Shown here one piece after another: positions 16,684 through 25,829 of a stretch of 64,000 bases of DNA (the stretch's first letter is position 1; each line of letters begins with the position of its first letter). Location of the stretch: positions 1,054,001 to 1,118,000 of the forward strand of contig JADJPA010000001.1 of assembly GCA_016713505.1 (NCBI GenBank), read 5' to 3'. The stretch is from Candidatus Competibacteraceae bacterium. GTDB taxonomy: Bacteria > Pseudomonadota > Gammaproteobacteria > Competibacterales > Competibacteraceae. The position numbers and the translations under genes were made by a program. The notes beneath the pieces are model-generated. The model searched no databases, was not told the DNA's origin, and saw only the letters and a program-made list of their open reading frames with translations.

Positions 16684-17559
16684 TCACACCCGTTCCGAGA
16701 CTTTGTGGCCGAACAGCCCGGTCGGCTCGAAAAACAGCACCATCAGGACGAACAGAAAGGCGATGGCGTCCTTGTAGCCGGATGACACCAAACCGGCTCC
16801 GAGGGATTCCAGCACCCCCAACAGCAACCCGCCGGCGACCGCGCCCATCGGGTTACCGATGCCGCCGACGATGGCGGCGGAGAAGCCTTTAAGGCCGAGC
16901 ATGACACCGGCTTCGTAAGAGCTGAAGGTGATGGGCGCGATCAGGATGCCAGCCAGCGCGCCCAAGCCGGCGGAGAGGCCGTAGGCCAAGCGCAGCATCA
17001 CCTTGACGTTGATGCCGACCGCCTGCGCGGCAGAGCGGTTGAAGGCGCAGGCGAGCAGCGCCTTGCCCAGCAGCGTGCGGTTGAAAAAAGCCCGCACCAA
17101 CGCCACCAGCACGATCGTGACGCCGAGCACCCACACGCTTTGCGGCAGCAGGGTGGCCCCGCCCAACCGGATCGGATCGTCGCCGCTGAACGGCGGCAGG
17201 GAATGAAAATCCTTGCCCCAGAGCAGCAGGGCGACGCCGCGCAGGAAAATCGCCGCGCCGATGGTGATGATGATGGTGGTGACGACCGACGCGCCCGCCG
17301 CCGGCTCGACGGCGAAGCGCTCCAACAGCACGCCGACGCCGACGGTGAGCGCGGTGGCGACGAAAGCGGCCAACAGCAGCGGAAGTCCGGCGCTCAACAA
17401 GGCGATGGCGATCATCGCCCCCAGCATCACAAACTCGCCCTGGGCGAAGTTGACGACATCGGAGGCGTTATAGATCAGGGCAAAGCCTAACCCCACCAAG
17501 GCGTACAACGAGCCGACCGTGATTCCGGCGACCAGGAATTGGAAGACCTGTTCGGGCAT
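16684..17559 (-). CDS. livH: Branched-chain-type ABC transporter permease LivH
   Basis: 291-aa inner-membrane permease with eight or so helices. LivH features are LVGLGFALIYNASDVVNFAQ near residue 22, GVLLERFAVEP, the long loop with GKDFHSLPPFSGDDP and GIGNPMGAVAGGLLLG near 235. It lies 9 bp after the stop of the periplasmic binding protein gene. Together with LivM it forms the translocation pore. Confidence 0.92.
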   Translation of the reverse strand: MPEQVFQFLVAGITVGSLYALVGLGFALIYNASDVVNFAQGEFVMLGAMIAIALLSAGLPLLLAAFVATALTVGVGVLLERFAVEPAAGASVVTTIIITIGAAIFLRGVALLLWGKDFHSLPPFSGDDPIRLGGATLLPQSVWVLGVTIVLVALVRAFFNRTLLGKALLACAFNRSAAQAVGINVKVMLRLAYGLSAGLGALAGILIAPITFSSYEAGVMLGLKGFSAAIVGGIGNPMGAVAGGLLLGVLESLGAGLVSSGYKDAIAFLFVLMVLFFEPTGLFGHKVSERV

Positions 17560-17568
17560 GAGCGGCGC

Positions 17569-18705
17569 TTATTCGATCATTTTCCAAGCGCCGTTGCGGA
17601 CTTCCACCAATTTGAAGGCGTCCAGATTCAGGCCCATGTGATCTTGCGGACTCATGTTAAACACGCCGGCCGTACCGATGAAACCCTTGGTTTTCTCGAT
17701 CTCATCGCGGACCTTGGCCTTGTCGGTTCCACCCGCCCGCTCGATGGCTGACACGGCGATCATCAGACCGTCGTAGGCGTGGCCGCCGAAGGTGGACACC
17801 GGGCCGTGTTTGGCTTCGTATTGGTTTTTATACGCCAGCAACACCGGTTTTTGAGGGTCGGCGTCCGGCAATTGCTCGGCGGCGACCAGCGCCGCCGCCG
17901 GCAGGCGCGCGCCTTCGGCCGCATCGCCGGCCAGATCGATGAAGGTCTTGGACGCGACGCCATGCGATTGATAGAGCGGGAGATTGATCCCCAGTTGCTT
18001 GATGTTCTTGGTGACGATGGCCGGGGCTTGGCCCAGGCCGAAGTTGATGATCGCCTCGGCACCCGACGCCCGAATCTTGGTTAATTGGGCGGTCATGTCG
18101 GTGTCTTTGTTGCCGTAGGATTCGTCGGCGACCAAGGTCATGCCGTAATCGGGCGCCAGCTTGAGAATTTGCGCGCGGCCGGATTTGTCAAAACCGCCGT
18201 CGCCGGTGATCAGCGCGATTTTGGTGAGACCGCGCTTGCGCAAGTCCTCAAAGATTTTGGCGGCCGCCATGCGGTCGGAGTGGGGCATTTTGAAGACCCA
18301 TTTCTTGACCGGTTCGACGATTTCCACCGCGCCGGCCAGCGAAATGAAGGGAATGCCTTCTTTTTCCACATCGGGGATGACGGCCATGGTGTCGCCGGTG
18401 GTGGTGCCGCCGATAAGCAAATCCACGTTGTCGCTTTTAATCAGCCGCTTGACGAAGTTGACCGCGTCCTTGGCGTTGCCGCTGGTATCGTAATGGATTA
18501 GTTCGATCGGGCGACCCTTGACGCCGCCCTTGGCGTTGATGTGCTCGACATACATCTGCAAGGTCTTCAGTTCGGGATCGCCGAGGAATGAAGCCGGTCC
18601 GGTCACGGTCAAGAAAGAGCCGATCTTGATGGGATCGGCGGCGCGCGCGGGGTTGAAAACGGTCAAAAATAGAATTGTTCCTAGAATCGTTTTCCAATGA
18701 ATCAT
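17569..18705 (-). CDS. ABC transporter substrate-binding protein, branched-chain amino-acid type
   Basis: 378-aa periplasmic binding protein of the Leu/Ile/Val-BP class (type I fold). The signal peptide is MIHWKTILGTILFLTVFNPARA, cleaved before ADPIKIGSFLTVTGPASFLG. GGTTTGDTMAVIPDVEKEGI and FGGHAYDGLMIAVSAIE are family positions. A longer frame starts at 18759, but the ATG at 18705 has the signal peptide and a GGGGAG ribosome-binding site. It is the binding protein for LivHMGF and sits between them and iorB. Its ligand is probably an aromatic or aryl compound, judged only by neighbours. Confidence 0.9.
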   Translation of the reverse strand: MIHWKTILGTILFLTVFNPARAADPIKIGSFLTVTGPASFLGDPELKTLQMYVEHINAKGGVKGRPIELIHYDTSGNAKDAVNFVKRLIKSDNVDLLIGGTTTGDTMAVIPDVEKEGIPFISLAGAVEIVEPVKKWVFKMPHSDRMAAAKIFEDLRKRGLTKIALITGDGGFDKSGRAQILKLAPDYGMTLVADESYGNKDTDMTAQLTKIRASGAEAIINFGLGQAPAIVTKNIKQLGINLPLYQSHGVASKTFIDLAGDAAEGARLPAAALVAAEQLPDADPQKPVLLAYKNQYEAKHGPVSTFGGHAYDGLMIAVSAIERAGGTDKAKVRDEIEKTKGFIGTAGVFNMSPQDHMGLNLDAFKLVEVRNGAWKMIE

Positions 18706-18783
18706 CTTTGATCTCCCCTCAATGGTGCGGCGCGCGCGGTTTTTACCGAGGCTGGCCACATCGATTTTTTTTGATTTGAGACT

Positions 18784-19407
18784 TCAAGCCGTCGGATGCT
18801 CGGAAAGAGACTTGATATGGCCCGCTTCCCGGCCGGCGTCGAAGGCGCGGGCGTTGATGTCCGCCAGTTTGGGTTTATAAGCTCGAAAACCTTCGACGAT
18901 GTTGGTTTTAAGCACTTCGGCTGGGAAGGGCAGATGGTCGCTGATCGCGCCGAGCATGATGGTGTTCACCAACTTGGCGTTGCCCAATTCCTCGGCGATG
19001 GCCCCGGCGTCGAAGGCGTGGACCTCGATGCCGGTCGCGGTCAGATCGCCGATGGGATCGGCGGGGTACTCGTAGAGGCCAGCCGATACGACCGGCGGCG
19101 CGATCCGCAAGGTGTTGACCATGGCCACGCCGGTGGCGCGCAAATGCGGCAGCCAGCGCAAGGCTTCGGCGGCTTCAAAGCCGATCAGCAGATCCGCCTC
19201 GCCGGCGTTGATTTGCGGCGAATAGACCTTGGAACCGAAGCGGACGTGCGAGGAGACCACGCCGCCGCGCTGGGCCATGCCGGCCACTTCGGTCTTTTTT
19301 ACGTCGTAACCTTGGTTCAAGGCGGTGCGGGCCAGCATTTCGGCGGCGGTCATGACGCCCTGGCCGCCGATGCCCACCACGAGGATGTTGGTGATGCCGT
19401 CAGGCAT
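18784..19407 (-). CDS. iorB: Indolepyruvate ferredoxin oxidoreductase, beta subunit
   Basis: 207-aa gamma-domain subunit of a 2-oxoacid:ferredoxin oxidoreductase. It starts with ILVVGIGGQGVMTAAEMLAR and carries KKTEVAGMAQRGGVVSSHVR, both diagnostic for IorB. It overlaps iorA by 8 bp, so they are translationally coupled. With IorA it oxidatively decarboxylates aryl-pyruvates (indolepyruvate, phenylpyruvate) to aryl-acetyl-CoA, passing electrons to ferredoxin. Confidence 0.93.
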   Translation of the reverse strand: MPDGITNILVVGIGGQGVMTAAEMLARTALNQGYDVKKTEVAGMAQRGGVVSSHVRFGSKVYSPQINAGEADLLIGFEAAEALRWLPHLRATGVAMVNTLRIAPPVVSAGLYEYPADPIGDLTATGIEVHAFDAGAIAEELGNAKLVNTIMLGAISDHLPFPAEVLKTNIVEGFRAYKPKLADINARAFDAGREAGHIKSLSEHPTA

Positions 19408-21268
19408 GAGCGTGAATCCGAATGACGCGGTTTTGCGGTTCCGGTTGGACGATGGCGTCCGGCGCGCAGGTTTCGACGCACATGTGACAGCCGGTGCAGG
19501 TGTTGGGGTCGATGCGGGCGAACACCAGCTCCTTGGTCTTGCCGCTCTTGGCGGTCACGGTTTCGCGGCGGGCGACCGAAATGGCCGGACAGCCTAGGTC
19601 GATGCAGTTGCCGCAGCCGGTGCATTGGTCGTCCAGCACCGTGTAGGCCCGCAAGCGCTCGAAGCGGTCGGTGAGCGAACAAGGGCGGTTGGTGATGATG
19701 ACCGAGGGTTCCGCCATCTTGGTTTCTTCCCGCACCAGCTTGACCATGGTCGGCAGTTCGTAAGGATCGACCAGGCGGATGCGTTCGGGGCGGACGCCCA
19801 GCGCCTCGGCCAGTTTGGCGAAATCGACCCGCGGGGCGGGCAGGCCGTGCAAGTCCTGGCCGGTGCCAGGGTTTTCCTGACCGCCGGTCATGCCGACCGA
19901 ACGGTTGTCCAGCAGCAACACGGTGACGTTGCCCCGGTTGTAGATCATGTTGAGGAGGCCCTGCATCCCCATGTGCAAGAAGGTGGAATCGCCGATGACC
20001 GCGACGATGCTTTTCTTGTCGTCGGATTCGCCGCGCCCCTTATCCATGCCGTGGGCCATGCTGAGCGACGCGCCCATGCTGATGCAGGTGTCCAGCGCGT
20101 TCCAGGGATGACCCGCGCCGAGGGTGTAACAGCCGATGTCGCCGATGATGTTGAGGTTGCGGATGTGGGAGAGGGCGAAGTAGGGGCCGAGGTGAGGGCA
20201 CGAGGCGCACATGGTCGGGGGGCGCGGGAACAGATCGGTCCCGGAGCGGGCGGCCACCTCATGCGGTTCGCCGAGAAAGGCCTTGATGGCGGGGCGCAAC
20301 ACGCCCGGCGCGAGTTCGCCGAAGCGCGGCAAGATATTTTTGCCGTGAACCTCCAGGCCGGCGGCGCGGATTTCGGTTTCCAGCAGCGGTTCGGTTTCCT
20401 CGACCACGACCAACGTATCGACTTGGGACGCGAAGGCGCGGATCTTGTCGAGGGGGGCGGGGTGGCTGAAGCCTAGCTTGAGCACTGGGGCGTTCGGGAA
20501 GGTCTCGCGGACGTGCATGAAGGCGGGGCCGGAGGTGATGAATCCGATCCGCCGGTCGCCGCCGGTTGAGGCGATGTTCAAATCGCTGTGCTCGCTCGCT
20601 GCGCGCAGCGAGCGGTCGCGCTGGTGCATCAGCGGCAGGCGCGGCTTGGCGTTAGCTGGGGTCATCACCCAGCGTTGGGGATTTTTTTGAAAGCCGGGGA
20701 CTTGACGCGCGATGCGCTCGCCCTCGACCACGACCATGGCCTTGACGTGGCAGACGCGGGTGGTCATGCGGACGATGACCGGGGTTTCGTGCGCCTCGGA
20801 GAGATCGAAGGCGCGCTTGACCATCTCGTAGGCTTCCTGGGAGTCGGCCGGCTCCAGAATCGGCATGTGGCCGAAGCGGCCCCAGTAGCGGGAATCTTGT
20901 TCGTTTTGCGAGGAGGAGAGGCCGACATCGTCGGCGACCACGATCACCAGACCGCCGACCACGCCGGCCAGCGATTGGGTCATGAAGGCGTCGGAGGCGA
21001 CGTTCATGCCGACGTGCTTCATCGCCGCCAAGGCGCGCGATCCGGCCAGCGACGCGCCGATGGCGACTTCCACCGCCACTTTTTCATTGACCGACCATTC
21101 GGAATATACATCGGGATACAAGGCGATGTTTTCCAGAATTTCGGTGGCGGGGGTGCCGGGGTAGGCGGCGGCGACGCGGACGCCGGCTTCCCAGGCGGCG
21201 CGGGCGACCGCTTCGTTGCCGGATAAAAGGTGGCGGCTTTCAGCCTTGGCGTGAACCACGGCGTTCAT
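19400..21268 (-). CDS. iorA: Indolepyruvate ferredoxin oxidoreductase, alpha subunit
   Basis: 622 aa from the ATG at 21268 (MNAVVHAKAESRHLLSGNEA); the open frame runs further upstream, but homology begins here. The N-terminal pyrimidine-binding domain has AAAYPGTPATEILENIA. The TPP/Mg domain has GDIGCYTLGAGHPWNALDT and VIGDSTFLHMGMQGL. The C-terminus carries two [4Fe-4S] motifs, CTGCGNCIDLGCPAI and CTGCHMCVETCAPDAIV. First gene of the minus-strand run ending with paaK. Oxygen-sensitive chemistry suggests use under anaerobic or micro-oxic conditions. Confidence 0.94.
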   Translation of the reverse strand: MNAVVHAKAESRHLLSGNEAVARAAWEAGVRVAAAYPGTPATEILENIALYPDVYSEWSVNEKVAVEVAIGASLAGSRALAAMKHVGMNVASDAFMTQSLAGVVGGLVIVVADDVGLSSSQNEQDSRYWGRFGHMPILEPADSQEAYEMVKRAFDLSEAHETPVIVRMTTRVCHVKAMVVVEGERIARQVPGFQKNPQRWVMTPANAKPRLPLMHQRDRSLRAASEHSDLNIASTGGDRRIGFITSGPAFMHVRETFPNAPVLKLGFSHPAPLDKIRAFASQVDTLVVVEETEPLLETEIRAAGLEVHGKNILPRFGELAPGVLRPAIKAFLGEPHEVAARSGTDLFPRPPTMCASCPHLGPYFALSHIRNLNIIGDIGCYTLGAGHPWNALDTCISMGASLSMAHGMDKGRGESDDKKSIVAVIGDSTFLHMGMQGLLNMIYNRGNVTVLLLDNRSVGMTGGQENPGTGQDLHGLPAPRVDFAKLAEALGVRPERIRLVDPYELPTMVKLVREETKMAEPSVIITNRPCSLTDRFERLRAYTVLDDQCTGCGNCIDLGCPAISVARRETVTAKSGKTKELVFARIDPNTCTGCHMCVETCAPDAIVQPEPQNRVIRIHAHA

Positions 21269-21413
21269 GGTGGGTGTTGACCTCGCTGGTTCCAATCGAC
21301 ACCTTGGGGCCAGGGCGGGTCCGACGCCGGACCCCGCACCAAAGCGGTTTTCCCAAGGCAATTTAATGAAATTAATGGTAGCAGCTATCCACACCACCTG
21401 ACAGGTTTTGCGG

Positions 21414-22469
21414 TTAGGGTTGGGATTTGCGAGTCGATTTCGCGGATCGGGATTTAGGGGGTTTTGTTAAAGCGGGAGAGGCTGCGGCAGACGGCGATTG
21501 CGGTTGCCACCGATCTCGGTCGGCGCGCATCGCCTTGAGTTCACCACGCAGCGCTTCAAGCTCGCGCACCGTTTCGAGATGTTGGATTTCCGAGCTTTCA
21601 CGGAGGGTTTGCAGTTTTTGCAGCTCCGCCGCTAGATGGGTTTGGCGCTCCTGAGCGGTCGCTAGATCAGCCTTGAGTTCGGCGGTTTCGGCGCGTTGGT
21701 TTTCTTGTTGGGCACGCCATGCGGATTCGAGGCGAGTCCACTCTTGGCGCTCGCTGGCGAAGCGTTCTCGTTCGGTATTTTGTTCGGCGCGCAGTTGGTC
21801 GATCAGACCGAGCCAACGGGATTCGCTGGCTTCGTTACGCCGTTGTTCCGTTTCCAAATCTTGTTGGGCTTGATGCCGTTGGTGTTCCAAATCAGTTCGG
21901 GTTTGTTGGAGCGCGGTTTCAAGCTGGGCGACGCGAGCGGCGGTTTCGGCGCGGAGTTGATCGGCGGTTTGCGCGGCGGATCGGGCGCGCGCCTCGGCGG
22001 CTTGAATCGCGGTTTCGGCGTTGGCGCGGCGCTCTTGTTCCACTAACAGGCGGTCGGCGAGATCGCGGGCGGCCGTTTGGGTCGTTTCAAGCTGGCGGCG
22101 CAGTTGGTCGATCTCGCTTTGGATTTCGCGGCATTGGTTGAGGGTGGCCTCGCGGGCTTGCTCGGCGGCGGCGGCGGTTTGGGCCGCGATTGCGCGTTGG
22201 TCCTCGAACGCCGATTCGGCGTGTTGCACGGCGATTTTCCAGAACGCATCCAAGGCGAGCGCGACGGCTTCGGGAACGCTCGGCGGCAAAACGATTTTGG
22301 GCGTTTCCGCAAGCTGCTGTTGCCAGATTTTCAGATGCTCGCTGATGGTGGTGTTGCTGCCGGTGCCGAGCGCTTCGCGAACGCGCTGGATGGTGGGATT
22401 AAGGCCGCGTCCGAGTAAGGATTCGGCGGCGTCGCGAACATTTTCAAACGTAATTCCAGTGCGGGCCAT
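21414..22469 (-). CDS. KfrA-like DNA-binding coiled-coil protein
   Basis: 351 aa. The N-terminal ~75 residues match the KfrA N-terminal DNA-binding region (GITFENVRDAAESLLGRGLN, PTIQRVREALGTGSNTTISE: a winged-helix type with TGSNTT). Residues ~90-320 are a long charged coiled coil rich in Q/E/R/A. The C-terminal tail is basic (KPPKSRSAKSTRKSQP). KfrA proteins are best known from IncP/IncW plasmids, where they autoregulate and help segregation, so a chromosomal copy can mark a mobile element or a nucleoid-organising factor. It sits next to a dif-like site and a DUF4143 remnant. Role here unknown. Confidence 0.8.
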   Translation of the reverse strand: MARTGITFENVRDAAESLLGRGLNPTIQRVREALGTGSNTTISEHLKIWQQQLAETPKIVLPPSVPEAVALALDAFWKIAVQHAESAFEDQRAIAAQTAAAAEQAREATLNQCREIQSEIDQLRRQLETTQTAARDLADRLLVEQERRANAETAIQAAEARARSAAQTADQLRAETAARVAQLETALQQTRTDLEHQRHQAQQDLETEQRRNEASESRWLGLIDQLRAEQNTERERFASERQEWTRLESAWRAQQENQRAETAELKADLATAQERQTHLAAELQKLQTLRESSEIQHLETVRELEALRGELKAMRADRDRWQPQSPSAAASPALTKPPKSRSAKSTRKSQP

Positions 22470-22523
22470 GATTTTGAGGGTATCCCTGATTATTGAGAGT
22501 TGAGTCGATTCTATAATAATAAA

Positions 22524-22552
22524 TGATTACATAATACGTATTTATGCTGATC
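22524..22552. other. dif-like XerC/XerD recombination site candidate
   Basis: Read on the minus strand: arm GATCAGCATAA (8 of 11 identical to the E. coli dif XerC arm GGTGCGCATAA), a 7-bp centre ATACGTA (dif has 6), then TTATGTAATCA (7 of 11 identical to the XerD arm TTATGTTAAAT). It lies in an AT-rich 130-bp gap between the KfrA-like gene and a pseudogene, and between the two opposed groups of Ter-like repeats. The odd spacer length and imperfect arms make this a candidate only. Confidence 0.35.
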
Positions 22553-22600
22553 TTTCACTTATGAAATTCAAGATTATTCTTATAATCATGAATTATACTT

Positions 22601-23000
22601 TCGCCTCAAAAGCGCTTTGAACTCGCTGGTTGGCTGGCCAAAAGCGTTGCCCGTCCGCCAGATCGCGGATTTTGGCTGGAACAAGCGATTTTTCAAACGC
22701 TGCAAGCGTGGCGCGCGCTCGACTCGCTCAATCGCTGCCTCTATTTCTGGCGGGACCGTTCCAGGCGGGAAATCGATTTTGTGCTGGAGAAAAACGGCGT
22801 GCTGGTCGGCTTGGAAATCAAGGCGTCTTCTCAGGTCACGCCGGCGGACGCCTCCGGCATCCGAGCGTTTCAAGACGCTTTGAGAACGGGTTCATCGTTT
22901 CGGCGCGGCGCGATCCTCAACAGCGGCGCGGTGCGTCTGATCGCTGAAAACATCCATGCCTTACCTTGGGGCTGGATGCTGCCCATAACGCCTTCAAGGC
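22601..23000 (+). pseudogene. Remnant of an ATPase with C-terminal DUF4143 domain
   Basis: The frame opens after a TGA at 22589-22591 exactly where base composition jumps from AT-rich to GC-rich. It encodes only the C-terminal ~130 residues of the AAA+/DUF4143 family: RFELAGWLAKSVARP, LYFWRDRSRREIDFVLEKNG, VGLEIKASSQVTPADASGIR and a final HALPWGWMLP. The whole AAA+ module and a start codon are missing. The frame also runs past the normal end into the 3' end of the opposite gene. So it is truncated at both ends and inactive. DUF4143 ATPases are common accessory, horizontally moved genes. Confidence 0.75.
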
Positions 23001-23014
23001 GGTTTTCCGCAATC

Positions 23015-25648
23015 CTATTCCGCCGCCGCGCCCGGCGTATCCAGATAAAAAAATACGTTCTGTTTCATTGTATTGGCATTGAAGCGCAACATCGCCCGAT
23101 ACTGATCGCTCGGCAGGTCGATCACCCGCACGCACTCGGCCCATGGCGCGGCGTTCGGCAACAACTCCGCCAGCCGGTTGGCTTGCTGGTCGAAAAACGC
23201 CCTGTTGATTCGGTTATCCTGCCGCTGCGGGAACACCGCCAGATACAGGATGTCGGTTTCGACCAGATCGCTGAAGAAATGGGTGCCTAGCGACACATCC
23301 GGCACCAAGCCCTCGTGCATCGCCACCAGCTCGCACAGCACCGCCGCGTTGTTGATTTCCGCGAAGCGCACCGGCACGCCCAGCTCGGGCGAGGCCGTAC
23401 CCCAGCGGCCCGGACCGATCAACAGCAGCGACTTAGCCGCATCTGGCCCGCGCAAGCGGGTGATCTGGCCGATTACGCGGGCGATCTGGTGACGTTCGTT
23501 CAACGGCAATTGGCTGTAAACCGCCGGGACCACATAAACCAAACGGTCGATGGTGCCGATCCGGCTGTGACCGATCACCGCACCGTGCGCCTCCAGCACC
23601 AGCCGCTCCGGCGCGATGCGCTCCGGCGGGTTCGCAATGGTGCCCGCCTCCTTCACCTGAAACGGCCGACATTGCACCAAATCGATCTTGTAACGCCCGC
23701 CGTCGATGAAATTGGCCGTGAACTCGACATCCACCGGATAATCGTACGCCTGCTGCAAGATGCGCAACATCTCGCGCATGTCATTCACGAACGGCGTGTT
23801 TCGCAGCAAGTGCTCGAAGGTCAACACCCACGGAAACACCTCCTGCATCCCTCGCTCGCGCGCCCGCTGTTCCAACTCGTCGTCCACCGTCGCCACCATT
23901 TGCAACGGCAAATCCGGGCTCTGTTGCGCCACGTCGGCGAACTGGCGGGTGGAAAGTTGGTTCGCTTCCAGATCCAGCACGTCGATCCGCTTCTGGGCGT
24001 ACTGGCGCACGCTGTCGAAATGGCTTTCCGGCCGGCGTTCGGGATCGCTCAGCGACACCACCCGCGTATAGTCATCGTCCGACCGATCCACCGCCCGCGT
24101 CCCCAAACCCATGACGAGTCGCACCATCCCCGCCGCCGGGTCGATATGCTCGCTCCATACATAAGGATTGAACGACAGTCCGACTCCGGCCATGTGCGGA
24201 TAAAACAAATTGCCGTGCTGCGCGCCGGACACCCGCTGCACCAGCAAACCCATTTGTTCGTCGCGGTCTAAAATCCCCCGCCGCACCCGGTACATCAGCG
24301 CTCGCTCGCTCATGGTGCTGGCGTAGATGGTGCGCACCGCCGTCAGCAAGTCGTCCAGCCGCTTCTCGCGCGGCCCCTGATTGACGCAAAACACACTGTC
24401 GTACTTGCCGGCGAAGGCGTTGCCGAAATTGTCCTCCAGCAAGCTGCTGGAGCGGACGATGATCGGCGATTGACCGAAGTAATCCAGCATATCGGAAAAC
24501 TGCTGCATCACGTAATCTGGGAAATCGCCGCGCAAGATGCGCCGCCGCGCCGTTTCCGCCCCATCGAGAAACGTGGCCGGATTTTTCTGCTTGTCTCGCA
24601 CCCACCAGCAGCCGTTGCGCACGAGATAGCTGTAAAACACATCCGAGCCGACAAAAAAAGAATCGTGGATTTCCAGCAGCTCGCGCCAGCGCGGCTCGGT
24701 CCGTTGCAGAATGGCCCGCGCCAGCATCACCCCGACCGCTTTACCGCCGATCAGGCCCGTGCCGATCATCCGTTCCCTGATCGCCAAAATATCGCCCAGA
24801 GTCAGATAGCGCTCCGCCAGTTGCATCACCCGCTCGTCGCGCGACACCGTCATCCGCAACGTCCGCTGCAACAGGTCGCGATCCAAATCCTTCACCGGCA
24901 CATTCGCGTGTCCGGCGGCCACCACCTCCTCGACTTCTGAAAACGTGCGATTCCAGATGTCGAGTCGAGGATCGTTCGCCTTCAAGCCCGACCAGGGAAA
25001 CAGCGTCAAAATTTGAGAAATGGTCACGCTGTCCGTAACCGGCGCGAACTCCTCGCCGCGCCACACGTGTAACAGGTGCATGGTCGGCGAATAGCGTTGC
25101 TGGACCTTGAGCGGACGGACGTACAATTCGCCCTGATGCCGGTAAATATCGCTGAACAACTGGGTGGTATCGAGAATCGGCGCGGTGGCGTGAAAGGAAT
25201 GATGGCCGCGCATCAGCGCGAAATAGGCGATCGTTTCTAGGTCGTACAGATAAGGGCAGGTCAGCATGAAAAAATTGCCCAGCATCTGATCGCTGTACCA
25301 GTCGGCCACCAGATCGGACAAACAATCGAATACGTAATACGCGCCGCGCCCGGACTGTTCGATGGTGGTGTGGATCGCGCTCAGGAACGGCTCGAAGCCC
25401 TCGCCGGGGTCCAGCACTTGAATGTCCACGCCCGGACCTTCCGCCACCAACGCTGGATGGCGGGCGAAGTGGAAATAGACCAGCTTGCGGCCTCTGTCGC
25501 GGGCGTACTGGCAAAAAGGTTCCACCAGTGGCCGGTAATCGTCGATGCTGTCTGCCTGCCAGACGATATTGTCGCCCGCCATGATACCCCGGAAAACCCG
25601 GTCCAGACCGGCCAGCCCGGTGCTGACTTGTGCGTCAATTGCCGCCAT
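23015..25648 (-). CDS. PEP-synthase-like ATP-grasp protein with N-terminal KaiC-like domain
   Basis: 877 aa from the ATG at 25648, which has a GGGAGAGGG ribosome-binding site (an in-frame start lies 18 codons upstream). Residues ~1-200 look like a RecA/KaiC-type region (STGLAGLDRVFRGIMAGDN, then GRKLVYFHFARHP) but the P-loop is degenerate. Around 396-430 is the PPDK_N/PEP-synthase ATP-grasp motif (SPIIVRSSSLLEDNFGNAFA, GKYDSVF), and VDVEFTANF and LVQCRPFQ follow. The phosphohistidine swivel domain and PEP-binding barrel of true PEP synthase are absent. A C-terminal region has LLIGPGRWGTASPELGVPV. It may be a nucleotide-using phosphotransferase of unknown substrate; gluconeogenic PEP formation should not be assumed. 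Confidence 0.75.
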   Translation of the reverse strand: MAAIDAQVSTGLAGLDRVFRGIMAGDNIVWQADSIDDYRPLVEPFCQYARDRGRKLVYFHFARHPALVAEGPGVDIQVLDPGEGFEPFLSAIHTTIEQSGRGAYYVFDCLSDLVADWYSDQMLGNFFMLTCPYLYDLETIAYFALMRGHHSFHATAPILDTTQLFSDIYRHQGELYVRPLKVQQRYSPTMHLLHVWRGEEFAPVTDSVTISQILTLFPWSGLKANDPRLDIWNRTFSEVEEVVAAGHANVPVKDLDRDLLQRTLRMTVSRDERVMQLAERYLTLGDILAIRERMIGTGLIGGKAVGVMLARAILQRTEPRWRELLEIHDSFFVGSDVFYSYLVRNGCWWVRDKQKNPATFLDGAETARRRILRGDFPDYVMQQFSDMLDYFGQSPIIVRSSSLLEDNFGNAFAGKYDSVFCVNQGPREKRLDDLLTAVRTIYASTMSERALMYRVRRGILDRDEQMGLLVQRVSGAQHGNLFYPHMAGVGLSFNPYVWSEHIDPAAGMVRLVMGLGTRAVDRSDDDYTRVVSLSDPERRPESHFDSVRQYAQKRIDVLDLEANQLSTRQFADVAQQSPDLPLQMVATVDDELEQRARERGMQEVFPWVLTFEHLLRNTPFVNDMREMLRILQQAYDYPVDVEFTANFIDGGRYKIDLVQCRPFQVKEAGTIANPPERIAPERLVLEAHGAVIGHSRIGTIDRLVYVVPAVYSQLPLNERHQIARVIGQITRLRGPDAAKSLLLIGPGRWGTASPELGVPVRFAEINNAAVLCELVAMHEGLVPDVSLGTHFFSDLVETDILYLAVFPQRQDNRINRAFFDQQANRLAELLPNAAPWAECVRVIDLPSDQYRAMLRFNANTMKQNVFFYLDTPGAAAE

Positions 25649-25829
25649 CACCCTCTCCCCTTTACGACCTGAAACCACGCGCCGGACTTGCGTATCGGCC
25701 ACCGTGGCGGTGCGTCTTGTAATATTTCAACCGCCGCGGCGCGGCTGGCCCGCGTTTGCGTGGGCGCCATAATAACCTAATACGCTAAACTGCTGCCGTA
25801 CCCGCGAACCCATTCGACAAAACCCGCTT

